Origin: Steromphala cineraria
Lineage: Eukaryota > Mollusca > Gastropoda > Trochida > Trochidae
Direction of reading: 5' to 3'
Assembly (NCBI GenBank): GCA_916613615.1
Contig: OU744735.1
Location: forward strand, 56,250,082 to 56,314,081
Length of the DNA: 64,000 bases
Part shown: one piece after another, positions 21,340 through 34,619 of the stretch
Position numbering within the stretch: position 1 is the first letter of the stretch
Layout: each line of letters begins with the position of its first letter
The notes under the pieces: generated by a model
What the model saw: only the letters and a program-made list of their open reading frames with translations
Database searches by the model: none
Told to the model about the DNA's origin: nothing
Program-made: the position numbers and the translations under genes

Positions 21340-22821
21340 TTATGCATTCAAATTTGGTTTAAGCATTCTAATGAAGTAATCTTCTTTCAATTTTCTTGCC
21401 AGTCTGTCATTTGTTTCCATTTTATAGAATGGAAATATTTGGAATTTTATTTCTTTGCCTTTAGCACAATTGTCAATGTGCGCACTAAGGGGAATACATC
21501 GTGTTTCAGTGCATTTTATCTGCTGCTTGTGTACTCGGACTCTGTCTCTGAGACACTCAGTCTGTCCAATGTATTCCCCTGAACACCCTTGACATATTAA
21601 AACATATATTACATTTCTTGCCGCACAGTTAATATTGAAGCGCACATAAAATCGTTCCTTTTTGTTGTGAAATTTTATGCTTGAGTTCTCCAAAAGATGA
21701 TGGCATGTCCCACAATTCCCTCTGTTACATTTAAAAACTTTGAATTCTTGGGATACACTGTTTATTGTAAATTTAGCCCTTGTTAATAGTTTTTTCAAAC
21801 TTTTGCTTTGACGTTTACTTTTGATAAAGTTCATATTATCAACAACATTACGCATTTTCTCATCACATGTTAATAGGGGTATATTATTTCTTATACCTTT
21901 GAATAAATCCGGATTTAGAGGGTTGTGGGAAGAAACAAACGCAATGTCCATAGTATCAGTTTCTTTTCGATTTTTCACTTGGATAAGTTCATTTCTATCT
22001 ATAGATTTAGCTTTATTTATTCCATCTTCAATTAGGAGTGTGGGGAATCCTCTTCTCTTTAGCAATATTTTAAGTTCTTGTAGTCTGCAGTTCCGTGTAT
22101 CTACATTTGAGCAGATCATGCAGATACGTCTGGAGAGATTGTATGGAATATTCCTTTTGGTGTGAGATGGGTGACATGATGAGAAATCCAGATATTGTTT
22201 CGTATCTGTCGGCTTGTAAAATATGTCCGTTTCCAAACGACCTTCTCTTAATTTCACAAAAGTGTCCAAGAAAGGAAGTTCACTGTCACTTGTTTCCATT
22301 GTAAACACAATATTTTCATTCATATTGTTTAAAGTTTTGTAGAATACATCAAGACTTTCATTTGTAAATGGCCATAACATGAAACAGTCGTCTAAATATC
22401 TACGCCAGTTTTCAATAAAGTAATTACATATTTCACTTCCCAGATTTGTTTCTAATTTGTCAATTAAATTCTTTTCAATATATCCTAGTACTAAAGTAGC
22501 ATATGTGGGTGCCATTTTCGTTCACATGGCGGTGCCTTTAATTTGCTTGTAGTATTCATCATTGAAGAAAAAAACATTGTTGCTCAAAATAAATTGAACA
22601 CTTTGAAGTATAAAAGATTTACTTAATCTGTCAGGTAGAAGTTCTGGGTATGTATCAAGCCAGTATTCTATAGCCTCAAGTCCTAACTTGTGTGGAATAT
22701 TGGAGTATAAGCTCTTAACATCAAATGTTACTATCTTGGTATTATCTGGAATATTTTCTGGTAGGAAGCTAAGGAAGTCCATTGTATCTCTAGTGTAACT
22801 CTTTACTTTTTTAAGATATGG
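21340..22821 (-). pseudogene. Penelope RT / GIY-YIG frame, broken by one stop
   Basis: Two in-frame segments, 22821-22522 and 22515-21340, are separated by only TGA plus two sense codons. They carry the main RT palm (YLDD) and the endonuclease. The RT N-terminal portion continues at 25829-25604 beyond the nested transposon. Confidence 0.9.
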
Positions 22822-23437
22822 TTTTCACTGTATGGGAGACGCGTCGCTTCAAAATGTTTTTAGCCGATAAATACCCGACGGTGATGCGCCGATAACTTGC
22901 TGCTCTGACATTTACACAGGGTTGTGCACGTTTATTGTGAGCATATGCCAGATTGGTAAGTTCAACAATTTTGAAACATGTGTCAATCTCTTGGTGAATG
23001 AATAGAGATTATTTCCCTGTATTCTTATCAAGAGTTATGATCTTTTAAAAAAAGATATAACATTTATTTATGATAAATTGAAGTCGATATATAAACACTA
23101 CTATAAAACACATTTCTATAATGAATATTTGAGATAAAATATGAGAATACACGCAGCAAGTCCCTTTCTTTCAAAATATTTAGAATTTGTTAATCAAGTA
23201 TAGCGTCATTAAGTTTGAAAGGACATTTAATGTAAGACATGAAAATCAGAGGCGACGGCTTTTAGAATCCGGGCGACGGCTTATATTCATGATTGAAAGT
23301 GATTGTTACAGTTTTTAACTTATATTTGCAGTTATCTGGCTCATGCAGATATTGAAAATTAAACCCAAAATGTAACATGGCATGTATAAATTACATTATT
23401 TTCAGCATCCATAAACATAGTTTTTCTAAATTTACAG

Positions 23438-23739
23438 GTACGAATATGAATGACATCGTCTGTGGTTACTGTGACTTTGGATGCATCAAACTTCAATCAT
23501 TCCTTCAACACTTTTCTGAGAAACATTCTAAAAAGTCTTTATATTTTCTTCAGAAAACTCTTTGCGAACAGAGAGGAAATATATTCTTTCAAAAAGAAAT
23601 AATAGACATTAAGCCATGCAATCTCTCATCGGAACAAACCATTTCATTCAAAGGTGGCCGTATTTGTGTACTAACATCTAACGTTTGTGAAGAATCTGCA
23701 GCAAAAAACGAAAAAATTACAATGACACGAATGAATTAG
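23438..23739 (+). CDS. C2H2-like zinc-finger frame inside the TIR transposon
   Basis: Follows a good acceptor (TTCTAAATTTACAG|GT) and encodes about 100 residues. One finger reads VCGYCDFGCIKLQSFLQHF followed by SEKH (CxxC...H...H). DNA-binding fingers are common at the N-terminus of cut-and-paste transposases, so this may be a transposase exon or remnant. A downstream partner exon was not identified. Confidence 0.4.
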
Positions 23740-24864
23740 AGGACTCCAAAGCTCATGGTGAAAAACTGTGTAATGTTTCACACAAAATCTAAGAGCTAGG
23801 TTTTAATGATATGATGCAAAATGTTAATTTAACGTGGATATCATGAAGAGGCATGAATGTTGGCAAATATTGCATTTTAAGGATTTGAGAAACAGAACAA
23901 ATTATGTGGAAAAATATATCTTCAGTTTGAAACGCAGCGTTTTGTTGCGATGTGCTTTCATGGCATAGAATATTTGAACTAACAGCAGTTTTTTGTTATT
24001 TTTATCTGGAATTAATCAGAACCAATCAACGTAATTTGAATATGAATCCAATTTATTGTCTTAGTGTTAAGAAAAAAAAACATTTATTATAGAAAATTAA
24101 GTATCCTAAGTTTTAAGTCGTTTTTATGCTATGTATGACTGAGAAATTGACACTTTTGCAAAACAGGGTGGTATAATACCCGTTCTCTTATGTATATGTA
24201 CATGTATGATGCTTGTTCTGACTAGTTGAAGCTATACTGTGATCATAGGTATGTCATAATTATATGTACAACATAATGATTTCATTAAACTATGTTTCTA
24301 CTGCTGATAAACCAGAAAGGAAAAAACTAAAACCTAAAGGGAAGTCAGGAACAATCACAGACTGGAATGAGCCGGCTAAAGGAGCTCGGTCTTTGAGAGC
24401 AGCGCACTATCATGTTAACGAGGCCAATATTTTACCTCACAAAAGGGCTGGAGTGTCTCTTCCGTTACATCTGTAGGGTGAAATGCCAGTCAATTTTATG
24501 AACTCAGTGGTCCCCTGAATGTATGTGCAAATATGTACGCTCAGCGGTTCTCTCTTTAACATATTTAATTCATTCATACTGAGTTTTCGTGATTACATTG
24601 AAAAGATCAAGTGTGCGTATACGTGTGGTACTTTCATCCTCTATATATGACGATCCAGTCACTTGTGATGTGTATATTGTAACTGCTATAAGACAACAAC
24701 GCACTTGTTCTTAAGGTTGTGAATATATGCCTCATTTATTTCCACAACAGTCAAACGTACATTATGACATGTGAACGAATATATAAAATTAATACTGTAA
24801 TAAAGTGTAATATTGCATAATGCCTACCAGTGATGTATCATTTGCATGTGAGAACATAATAGTT

Positions 24865-25005
24865 TCAAGTATTGGGTGTTGATGTAACTGGAATATCAGG
24901 GGCAGGCGTTTCTGGCACTTCAACCACGTTACTCACGTTGAGATCCGTTGTGTCTAGCACTGGCTCAACAAAGCATCCAAATTCTTCATTTAGAGTTACT
25001 TCCAT
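24865..25005 (-). CDS. Small acidic/Pro-rich frame in the TIR transposon
   Basis: Forty-six codons starting MEVTLNEEFGCFVEPVLDTT, with a Pro/Thr/Val-rich end. No domain is recognised. Could be an exon of element-borne or captured sequence. Confidence 0.25.
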   Translation of the reverse strand: MEVTLNEEFGCFVEPVLDTTDLNVSNVVEVPETPAPDIPVTSTPNT

Positions 25006-25829
25006 TTTAATCTGCGTTTGGAATTAAATATATGATGTAAATTCCAATATAAAATATTATTTTCCCGATATTCATTGAATGTAAAAGGACCTAATATAAC
25101 GACAAAATTACACTAGAGTATATCTGGTTAAAAACCGTAACCAAACGTATAAAAACAGTCGCATGGTTAAAAACAGTCGCGTAAATTTCAATATTTTTAA
25201 AGATGAATCTTTTCCATTGTTTAGGATAAAAAGTTAAAAATAGTAGTCAAAATGATGTGTACTATAGAAACGATAATAATTACACTAAAATGTAAAATTT
25301 ATGTTGATAAATAGCACCATTGTTGACCTTAAATCATTTTTCGGGGTAGAAATTCAACTTAAAATCGGAATAAATTAAATTTAAGGTGTTTATAACTTGT
25401 CGTCTTCACAATGGTAATGAAACTATTCTTTATCTTTCGATATCACCTAGAAATGGAATTAAATAAGCTCGATAAGCAACATTATTTGTAACGTGTGCTA
25501 CCCACCTACAAGCGTGACTACTACTCGACGAGGTTATCGGCGTATCACCGTCGCGTATTTATCGGCTAAAAACACTTAGAAGCGACGCGTCTCCCATACA
25601 GTGGTTTTAAAAAAATATCAATGAAATTGCTCAAACGATGTGTTCCACAGCTTGGACCGGCGATTATCGGTCTTAAGGTTAGATCGTTTGGGTGTTCACA
25701 AACAATGTAATTTCCTGAACTAATTGTACATTGTTGTGCAATACTTTTGCATTTATGAATTTTGGGTAAACCATAAAAATTACTTTCTTTACAAGGGAAG
25801 TTGGTAAGATAGTCTAATTCATCTGAACC

Positions 25830-27577
25830 ATATTATGAACACTTTATTTCCATTGACAGTTTTTCTCTCAGAGGTGACAATATCATACACTGATAGTTTG
25901 GCAATAAGGGTAGGCAACATTATTTACAGGGGACATCATGGCAATACAAGGGCCCAAGTTTTATTCAGCTCCCATTATGTTGCCTTGCTTCAAGTTTGAA
26001 TTCTTTAGCCAAGTGACCAAGTTGTTGTCAAATTGTGGCGTTGAAAAACTACAAAAGAAACAGAAAAAAGATTCCTTACTTTTTTTACAATTACAGAACA
26101 AACAAAACATTAATTAAGATACATTTTACAATACAACTTCATTGACAATAAAATACAAGATATTGTCTCAAGTAGTAAATGAATATTACAAAGAATTTTT
26201 TTTTATAAATTATACAAATACAATTAAATATGAATATTTTATCAATAAGCAAATAATATAAAGCTTACCTTGATAACACAATAACTGAAGGTAAAAAATT
26301 ACTTCCACTGAAAATATCTGCAAATGAAGCATTAATTTGTGATAGATGTTATCACTGCAATAAAAAGCAATTCCAAAGTTAGAATTAGTAATTCTTACTG
26401 AAAATCTCCTTTTTTACTTGACAAATTCATATTCAAATATATTGATACACAATAACCTAAAAAAAAGTAAAGTTATTGTCACAAAATTATAAATTCCCAC
26501 CTCCTGCTTGCTGGCTTTTTCTATAGTAACAGGTTAGCTTGAGACTGGTAGAATGCCTAAGTACAGGCCTGTGGGGCAAAAAAAGCTAGAAGATCATGCA
26601 AAGTGAGGTTAGTTGTATGTTGCATGAAAAAATCATGCAAAAAGAGCCAAGTCACATGATACTCACCATGACAGCCTAAGCCATCTAGACTTGAGCAAGA
26701 CTCTGATTGGTCAAATAATAATACATATTTTTAACAAATAAAAGTGTTTCTTGATTTTATTAACTTAACTTTTGGAAGTAAACATCCATAATTGAAAATA
26801 AGAGATTCTACCGTTTGATTTTTTTAAACAAGATTGAAAAATAATGTGAAAATGAGTCTTGCTTGCAAACTGGCACAAGTTGTGATGATATGCAAATAAG
26901 GTCAGCTGACCTTTTGTTTATAAACATTGACATGTGCATTTTGTTTTGATCAACATCAAGGAGCATAATAAATGGTTTGATTACAGAATTTAGTTAGCCA
27001 AGTTATAGAACTAGACACGTAATAGATTATAGATAATGAAAATAAATATGAATATGCTTATAAGTGTATTTAATAAGCATTTTTAAATGAAAATATAATA
27101 AATATGCTTACCGTATAAATAAAATTAAAAAAAATATTTTAGCCTTTTCACTGCTGTACTTAGGATTATCATATATAGTTCTTGGCTCTCTGTCTGTGAT
27201 CATTGTTTGTAGAGTATATTCATTAATCAAAACATGCAATTGTATCTTTTTGGGTTTTCAACTTTCGAAGATTTTGAGTTTTGTAAATTATTCTGGAAGC
27301 ACTACTTAGAAATTTATTTCACAAAACATATCTCCATGAAACTTGGTATTTATCATCACTAGAGGTCGTGCTTTTCAGGGTTTTTACGCTTTCTCGACTA
27401 TCATTTTTCAATATGATCAACTTTCAAATTAATTCCTTCCATGACTTAACACAACCAGTTTTCCTGACTAATCATTACAAGAAGTTCATTCAGTATTCTT
27501 GTTATGTATCCCCCGGAAGGGTCGGGGAGACATTATGGTTTGAGCTGAGTTCCGTCGGCGTTGGCGTTGGCGTTCCC
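25830..27577. other. Non-coding, nothing recognised
   Basis: AT-rich sequence, with a segment GGCAATACAAGGGCCCAAG near 25938 that looks like a dispersed repeat. No supported gene. Confidence 0.45.
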
Positions 27578-28090
27578 ATTTCGTTTCCGGAGCATATCTC
27601 TAAAACTATGTGACCGATCATCACCAAACTTGGTAAACTGTCTCTCCATATCATGTAGATGTGCCTTTTGGAGGTTATAGATTTCTTAAAATTTAATTAT
27701 TTATTTATTTCCATGGAAACAATTTGGACTTAGTGTTTTTCAAGGGTAGTGATCGTTTCCAGAGCAGATCTCTAAAACTATGTGACCGATCATCACCAAA
27801 CTTGGTATACTGTCTCTCCATATCATGTAGATGTGCCTTTTGGAGGTTATAGATTTCTTAACAATTTTATATTTTTTTATTTCCATGGCAACAATTTGGA
27901 CTTGGTCTTTTTCAAGGGTAGTGTTCGTTTCTGGAGCAGATATCTAGCCAAACTTGGTATATTGTCTCTCCATATCATGTAAATGTGCCATTTGGAGGTT
28001 TGAGATTTAAAACAAATTATTTTGTTTATTTCCATGCAACAATTTGGACTGAGTCTTTTTAAAGGGTAGTGTTTGTTTCCCGAGCAGATC
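27578..28090 (+). repeat. Tandem repeat, about 171 bp, three units
   Basis: Units begin CGTTTCC(A/G)GAGCA and contain GACCGATCATCACCAAACTT, CTCCATATCATGTAGATGTG and TTTCCATGG(A/C)AACAATTTGG. The third unit is partly deleted and a fourth only begins. The motif is common in molluscan non-coding DNA. Confidence 0.85.
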
Positions 28091-28099
28091 TCATTAATG

Positions 28100-31000
28100 G
28101 TGCTTTATGATAGTATTGTTTAGAGGTTTGGAGCATTTGAGGAAGGGGGAGACATCTGTTTTTACGGGTAAAAACACATTCTAGTTTATTTTGGAATTAG
28201 AGGTTTTCTTGAAACTTTATAATGTCATAAGGTACTTGTCTAAGGGCTGGATAGAAAAGACATCTTCTACTAATATTTTTTTTATCCCATCGGTTTAATT
28301 TGGTCACAGCCTTCAATTAGGGAACTTGCAGACACCTGTCACTTTGGCTGACTATGACCTTATTTTCAAGGTCACCACATCACTTTGACCACTTTTGAAT
28401 TTATTGTCAAATTGATATCTCATGAACCATTATAATCCTTGTCTTATTTTCTCTTGTTTATCCCGTATCTCTTAGCTTAGCATGAGCCTGGTGCATAATC
28501 CTTATGGGTTTGAAAACATGTCTCTTATAATTACTTATGTTGGCCTCTTTCCTTCTGTGAAAGACAAGCTCATAGTGGGGGTATGTGAGCTTTGCTCACT
28601 TTTTTCTTGTTTGTAATAGTTCTGTAGATCCCATCTACACCATTCCTGCACAGTGGTAAACCTTCTAATTAAATGAACTTTGCATGATGACGTCAGTTTG
28701 ATGCTGGGATTTCGTATTGTCCATGTGCTAATCAATATGGTTTAGGGGTCCTTGACACAAAGCAAACTGCTCTTGCTATGCTCGCTTGGTGTCTCGAACC
28801 TGTGAAAGATCCATCACATGATTTGCGGTAGTCTTGCATCAGAAAGTCTATCATCGCACCGGTTGGGCCTTTTCCGCTCCTTCATGTAGACCACTCCAGA
28901 CCAAAAGAACTCGAAGTTTGCATCAAAGAGCTGCCACCTACACAAATTATCTCTACATCCGGGTCACAAAATTGCGTCATTCCAGAGTACCTTGCCACAG
29001 CTTCACATATTACTCATAATATCCCTTATTTGAGCAAAAAAGTACACCAAACTTTACGAAACAGTTTGTATGAAGACTATGAAGGCAAGGTATCAGGTTA
29101 TACAGTACAAGGGTTTATGATGACACATATATGGCAAACATAAAAACTGCATTGATAATAATTGTCCGAGAATAGTTTTTGATTTATTGCATGCTACAAG
29201 CCAACGCAAATATCTAAAATACATTGGTTGAATTTACAATTCATGGACATGGAATATATGAAAAATGGTAAAATGATTATGAATAAATTATTATTTGTTT
29301 GTTTCGAATCAATCAATCATTAAAATGAATTGATTAATTTTATAAATCGATATATCCTCACTGTACTCTAAGTACTTATGTTAATTAAAGCCAGATGTGA
29401 GATACTCAAAACAGGGATATATTTCATATCTCTTTGCTGTTCATTATCGGTATGCCAATAACTATCAATTGAGAAATAATATGGCCTCCAGCTTAGTCTG
29501 GTGTAGATCCGATTACTCTCAATTAAGAAGTTATTATCTCCTCGGACAAAATCGGAAATTGAATAACGCCCTCAGAAATCAGCGATAATTGATTGCTAGC
29601 AGAGATTAAGAGAATAAAATGTCTGACCTAAGCTTGAATGCATTGAGATACAATATCTGAAATTGATGTGCTTCAAAGTAACTATCTAGATAAAACATGC
29701 ACAGCTGTTTTATCGACTTGTGAAGAATTGTGTTACAAATACATCTGGTATTTCAAATAACTGGAATGAAATTATAGTATTGGCAAATGTTAAAGCAAAA
29801 TTTTAACGAATGACAATTTGATAAGAAAAAAGGTATATCTGGTTAACGGGCAAGTATTTTTAAGAAATATCATGTCAATTGTCTATGGAGTAGGCAATGC
29901 CGAGCATTTCTACAAACAAAAGCGTGTTGAGGTACCTGGAGACATACATCTAGATGCCTGATGTATAGGGATCAAAGAATTCCTATCGCAAAGATTAACT
30001 ACCGCCACAAGCTCGGAGGGTTTGTCTGAATGTCATTGCAAATATGCCTCAATATTATTTTTAGTTGCAAGATATCTTAAAGTTCCAAGGTTTTTAGCGA
30101 ATTTGATGTTAATAAAAAATTTCGCCTGCTTCATTGCTTTTCTCTAATAATTGCTATTATTGGTTTTTAGGTCAGGAATCATACTTGTGCTGTATAATCA
30201 ATATGTTATATTATGTTGTTTATGAAAAGTTCTTGATAAATTTATGGAAGCTATGCCTCACTTGCGGTAAGTTCTTGAATTAGGGAAACATTGGAAAAGT
30301 GGATCATTAAAGGACAAAATACAAATACAAAAGGAGATTTTTGGTGTGATGAAGATGGTATCTGCCTCAAACTGACCTTGTAGGTTATGGGCTCATGATA
30401 TTTTTTTATGCAATCCAAACACTGTTGTGGTATATCTAAATAAACGATTAAGATATGGTCAGTGTTGCATGTAAACATGTTTTCAATGTAGTTTCATGTA
30501 TTAAATTGCAATGTAACTAGATTAATAAATGATTTAAATAAAGGTATCTGTAGGTAAATTTCATCATTGGTGGAACTGCGTATCTTTTAGGAAGTGTTCC
30601 ATTTCAATAATTATGGTCAGATACGTCCACTAATTGAAACCAAATTAAAATGGCCACGCTCAACATGCTGCGAAGCATTAACCTTGCTGATACTAGGAAA
30701 AAGTTATTTGTCATCATAGATTAAAATCAAGTTGTTTAGATTGTTAATTATGGTATCAGGGGAGGTTTGCTCCAGTTTTAATGTTTGCGAAATAGTTCAG
30801 AAAACGTTTTCAGATTAATGTGATGTTTGTGTGTTTAAATGACAAAGTCATTTTTTTCAAAAAGTGTAAATGTAACCAAAACAAATTAAGGTAACATCTA
30901 TGAAAATATTTCGACAATGTTTGAAATGGGGGAAAAAACTCTCTAGGGGGAGTTTGATATTTTTTCTGAAATTGAGTTCAATTTCAATATATTGGCTTTA

Positions 31001-32800
31001 AGGCTTTCGGAATTCAGCCATTTACTAAAATTGTATTTCTCTCCTGCTTAAAGTATGAGAAGTGACACTAATTATTTTATAAAGAAACAGAAAAGAATGA
31101 CAAATCACTCATTGAAGCCAAGGAAACCATGCCACAAGACATTAAATGAAGCTGTCAAATAAACTCAACTCAACTCAAAAATCTTTGTTTTCTTCAACCA
31201 CGGAAGAATCATTTCAAACAACCAAACAGCAAATGATGAAAAGAAAAAAGGGTTGTTCTTAACACAATGTCTATCTTCATTCTCATTTCAACGTTGATTA
31301 AGCTTTATCTTAAAGTCATGAGTTCAAAGAGCCCTTGATCTTAATGTCATGACAAGAAATCACAAAAGTTTCTTCAGAAGGCCATCATTTGAAGATTGTA
31401 AATCCATGTGTAGGATTTTGTTATGTAACAAACGTAGTAATAATTAGCAGTTCTTTCCTTTTTGTGCTCTTGGGTCAAGTCACTCAGTGGGAAAGTGAAT
31501 ATACCAGTAGAAAGACTCAAATCTGACTTACGCTATATACATCTGACTTATATATGTAGATCATATGGGATATTATTATATCTACCAGTCTCTGGGGCAA
31601 GTTTAAATTTACCCACGTAAATTTCGATAAATGATTACTTAGTAAGGAGGGATGTGTAACCTAAAGGTATGTCTCAACATGAAGGAGATGGGAATTTGAA
31701 AAGTATATAATTTGAATTTGCGATTGTAAAATCGAGAGAAGAATGCCAAATTTGAAGAGATTTTCAGACAATCTTTGTTTAAATACAGAAATAAAGCCAT
31801 CAATATTCCAATCTCCTGTGAGATGCAAACAAAACCCAAATGTAGAATTTTTTCAGTTGCAATGAATATCAAGTTTCAGAATAGATACTAAGACAATTTT
31901 TGAGCAAGTCATCACTTGTCTGATGATTTAAATTCATTGATTGTTATTTGCGTACTGTAAGTTGGTAGAAAATCCTTTTTTGAATATAACATCTAGCTGA
32001 TTTAAAACATGAGCAATCAGAATCAATCAAATTGTTTTCGAGATTTCGTATAACAAGCTCAAAAGGACTACGGGTCTAATGATTTAGATTCATTTATTGT
32101 TCTCTTTTTCTAGTGAATGTAACATATGGTTGATTTAAAACATGAGCATACGGAATCGATCAAATGTGTTTCCAGATTTTGTATAACAAGCCTCAAGGGA
32201 CTGATACAGCTAACATGTGACATATGCTGTCGGCTTATGCTTAAAGGTGATTTGAAGAAAGTTTCATCAAGTTCAAGTCATAAGGAAAGGAAGGCTTTAA
32301 CAACCATTAGGTACAATATATTACTTCATGCCATAATCTAAGAAGAAATAACATTAAAACATGATATCTACGCTATTAAAAAAGCCAAATAATTATGTTA
32401 ATTTGATATAAACATCCAACTGACTATATAAAGAATCAGAGATTTATTTGCAAAAGGAATGATTCGATATGAAAACATTTAAACTGCAGATAAATAACTA
32501 TCTTGTAAGTAACACTTGTAAAATTAACAACAAATATTTACCACTCTTTAAGCTATTCATTTATTGATAACAAAGTATTGTCTTTTTGTAGTAGCAGTTG
32601 TAACAGTAGTTGTAACAATGTTGATGTTATATTCAAATTCAAATTGTTAATTTCGGTTTAAAGGTCATTGGCCCATGTACAAAATAAATACATTATATTG
32701 CGGCATTATACTTCCTATTATAGTATATTACTGATAATTGGTAGAGGAGTTAGAAGTAGAGTGAAAACAGTCCTAAACTTTAAGACATTAAAATACATCA
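28100..32800. other. Long non-coding stretch
   Basis: No exon or domain recognised on either strand. 28180-28480 looks like another dispersed repeat (TTGGTCACAGCC.. GACACCTGTCACTTTGGC). Short open frames (28535-29019, 29397-29588, 30251-30478, 31639-31872) lack homology, and their start and stop contexts are unremarkable. Confidence 0.45.
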
Positions 32801-32810
32801 ATCTCAATCC

Positions 32811-33240
32811 CAGCAAAATGTATTATATAGCCTTATCATTTTCTTTTTGTCTTCATTCTTGTATATACGTTATACTTCTATCTACTCTGTCTGGCGCTTT
32901 GAGCATGTTTCACATGGGAGTAGCGCATTATAAGCATGCTATTATTATTATTATTATTATTATATTATAATCTAAGTAAAATTATTCATCACATTACAAA
33001 TCTTATTAAAAGAACCGTCTTGAAAATTACAGAACCAGAATTACTTAGTGTTAGACTGCAATCCGATTTTATATTCAAAAACATCACATATCAATGCTCT
33101 GCAAGTTGTTCCAAAGCAGTTATGCTGTATTTATGGTTTCTCATCTGGGCCAACTGATCCAATATACTAGACATACATGTATACTTGACAAAAAAGGAAA
33201 GCTGTATTTATGGTTTCTCAAATGGATCAACTGATCTAAT
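32811..33240 (+). repeat. Local tandem duplication, unit 1, with (ATT)n
   Basis: CCCAGCAAAATGTATTATAT, CTACTCTGTCTGGCGCTTTG and GCATTATAAGCATGCT recur about 620 bp downstream in the same order. An (ATT)n microsatellite follows at 32939-32967. Confidence 0.88.
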
Positions 33241-33424
33241 AAAGTAGACATAAAATCATGTGCCATATTAAAGTTCACAATGACGTAAGGAGTTATTGAT
33301 ATAAGAGATTGATTGATATAAGAGATTAAGAGAATAAAATGAGTAGTGACCTAACAAGGAAAATATTGGAAGAATTTGGTTCATAGACGCTACTATTGAT
33401 TTTGACTTGAACATAACTCTGTAT

Positions 33425-33750
33425 TTACTAATCAATCCCAGCAAAATGTATTATATAGCCTTATATGTTATACTTCTATCTACTCTGTCTGGCGCTTTGA
33501 GCATGTTTCACGTGGAAGTAGCGCATTATAAGCATGCTATTATTATTTTTATTATTATATTATAATCTAAGTAAAATTATTCATCACATTACAAATCTTA
33601 TTAGAAGAACCGTCTTGACAATTACAGAACCAGAATTACTTCCAATATTCTAGACATACGTGTAAAATTTTACAAAAAAGGAAAGCTGTATTTATGGTTT
33701 CTCAAATGGATCAACTGATCTAATAAACTAGACATACATGTAAAATTGTC
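33425..33750 (+). repeat. Local tandem duplication, unit 2
   Basis: Second unit of the 32811-33240 duplication, shortened by internal deletions; it keeps the ATT run, AAGTAAAATTATTCATCACA and GGAAAGCTGTATTTATGG. Confidence 0.88.
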
Positions 33751-33867
33751 AAAAAGGGAAAGTTGTTTGGTAAGGTGCAATTAAGATCAGACAAGCCTCT
33801 GAAAATGTGCACATTAACTCTCTATGCAGCAACTTATTATTCACAGATACTGCCTCGAAGATACTTG

Positions 33868-34615
33868 TGAAGAGTACTGATCCAAGAACTATAATGAAGG
33901 GTGAGACTCTTGGTTATGGAATGTCAGATACCTTCAACATCATCTCCAATCAGTTGTCTGCAGCCAATCACATTCCATGAACAACACACAGGGATTGATA
34001 AAAATGTCAAGCTAATGCAGTGATATTTGCAATTTGAACCATTGGTTTCCTTTAAGTGTTCCTTAAATAACATAAGGGTCAAATTCGATTTACCATACAA
34101 TTTGAACATCTTCATTTTCTCAAGCAAATACAGTCCAATTGCAAAGCATATTCTACCGTCTACTTTCAAGTAGTCTTAAAATAGGATGATGACAAATTCT
34201 TTTTTGCTTTTAAGTTGAACCTTTGTTAAACTGATTTGCTAATGCTTTAATATTTACAGGCTGAGAATGCGGTCTACTTGAAGTGTTCTCTAGATAGTAT
34301 TGGGCCAAATTCCTTTTGACTATGCAAGTTGAAGATCTTGAAGCTGCCCTACCAATGCAGTCATATTGACAAGCAGATATCACCGTCTCCTTAAGTGTTA
34401 AAATGGTACTGGCGTTACGTGAAACATATATTGATTGAAAGCCTTAATCATCTATTTATGTAAAGAGAGTTATTTCCTGTAGCATTAAGCACAAGGCTGT
34501 AGGCGTACCAATGCATCGCTAAACAGGATGATTCAATACATTAATAACGTAATCTTGGACATTAACTGATCTCACGAAATCGAAAATAAATGTTACATAT
34601 TGCAAGTCAACATAA
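33868..34615 (+). repeat. Dispersed repeat family R2, copy 2
   Basis: Partner of 20195-20885; differs by small indels such as a short insertion near 34290. Confidence 0.85.
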
Positions 34616-34619
34616 ATGG

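Larger units (their letters stand above)
22826..25603. mobile_element. TIR DNA transposon nested in the Penelope element
   Basis: Termini are CACTGTATGGGAGACGCGTC and its inverse, with similarity extending about 75-80 bp inward (GTTTTTAGCCGATAAATAC; GACGGTGAT). It is flanked by GTTTT at 22821-22825 and 25604-25608. Removing it rejoins the Penelope RT frame (DIFLKP then YLKK). The superfamily is unresolved: CACTG ends suggest CMC or Transib relatives, and a 5-bp duplication favours the latter, but no DDE transposase is visible. It carries a C2H2-like frame and short unrecognised frames. Confidence 0.85.
21340..25829 (-). mobile_element. Penelope-like element, 5'-truncated and interrupted
   Basis: The minus-strand frame carries Penelope RT motifs (FYGLPKIHK, LRPIIAGPSCGTHRLSN, FDVKSLYSNIPH, GTAM, TKMAPTYA, catalytic RYLDDCF). 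A C-terminal GIY-YIG nuclease follows: VIYVLICQGCSGEYIGQT, then LRDRVRVHKQQ with the catalytic Arg, and a Glu in ARKLKEDYF. Between them lies a CNRGNCGTCHH zinc-like motif. Breaks: a 2778-bp transposon after the LKP codons (22826-25603), a TGA at 22522-22524 between GTAM and TKMAP, and truncation upstream of about 25829. The element is therefore dead. Confidence 0.92.

Noticed and set aside
28535..29019. Overlapping 61-66 codon frames on both strands
   Set aside because: No recognisable motif; probably chance frames in a repeat-rich area.
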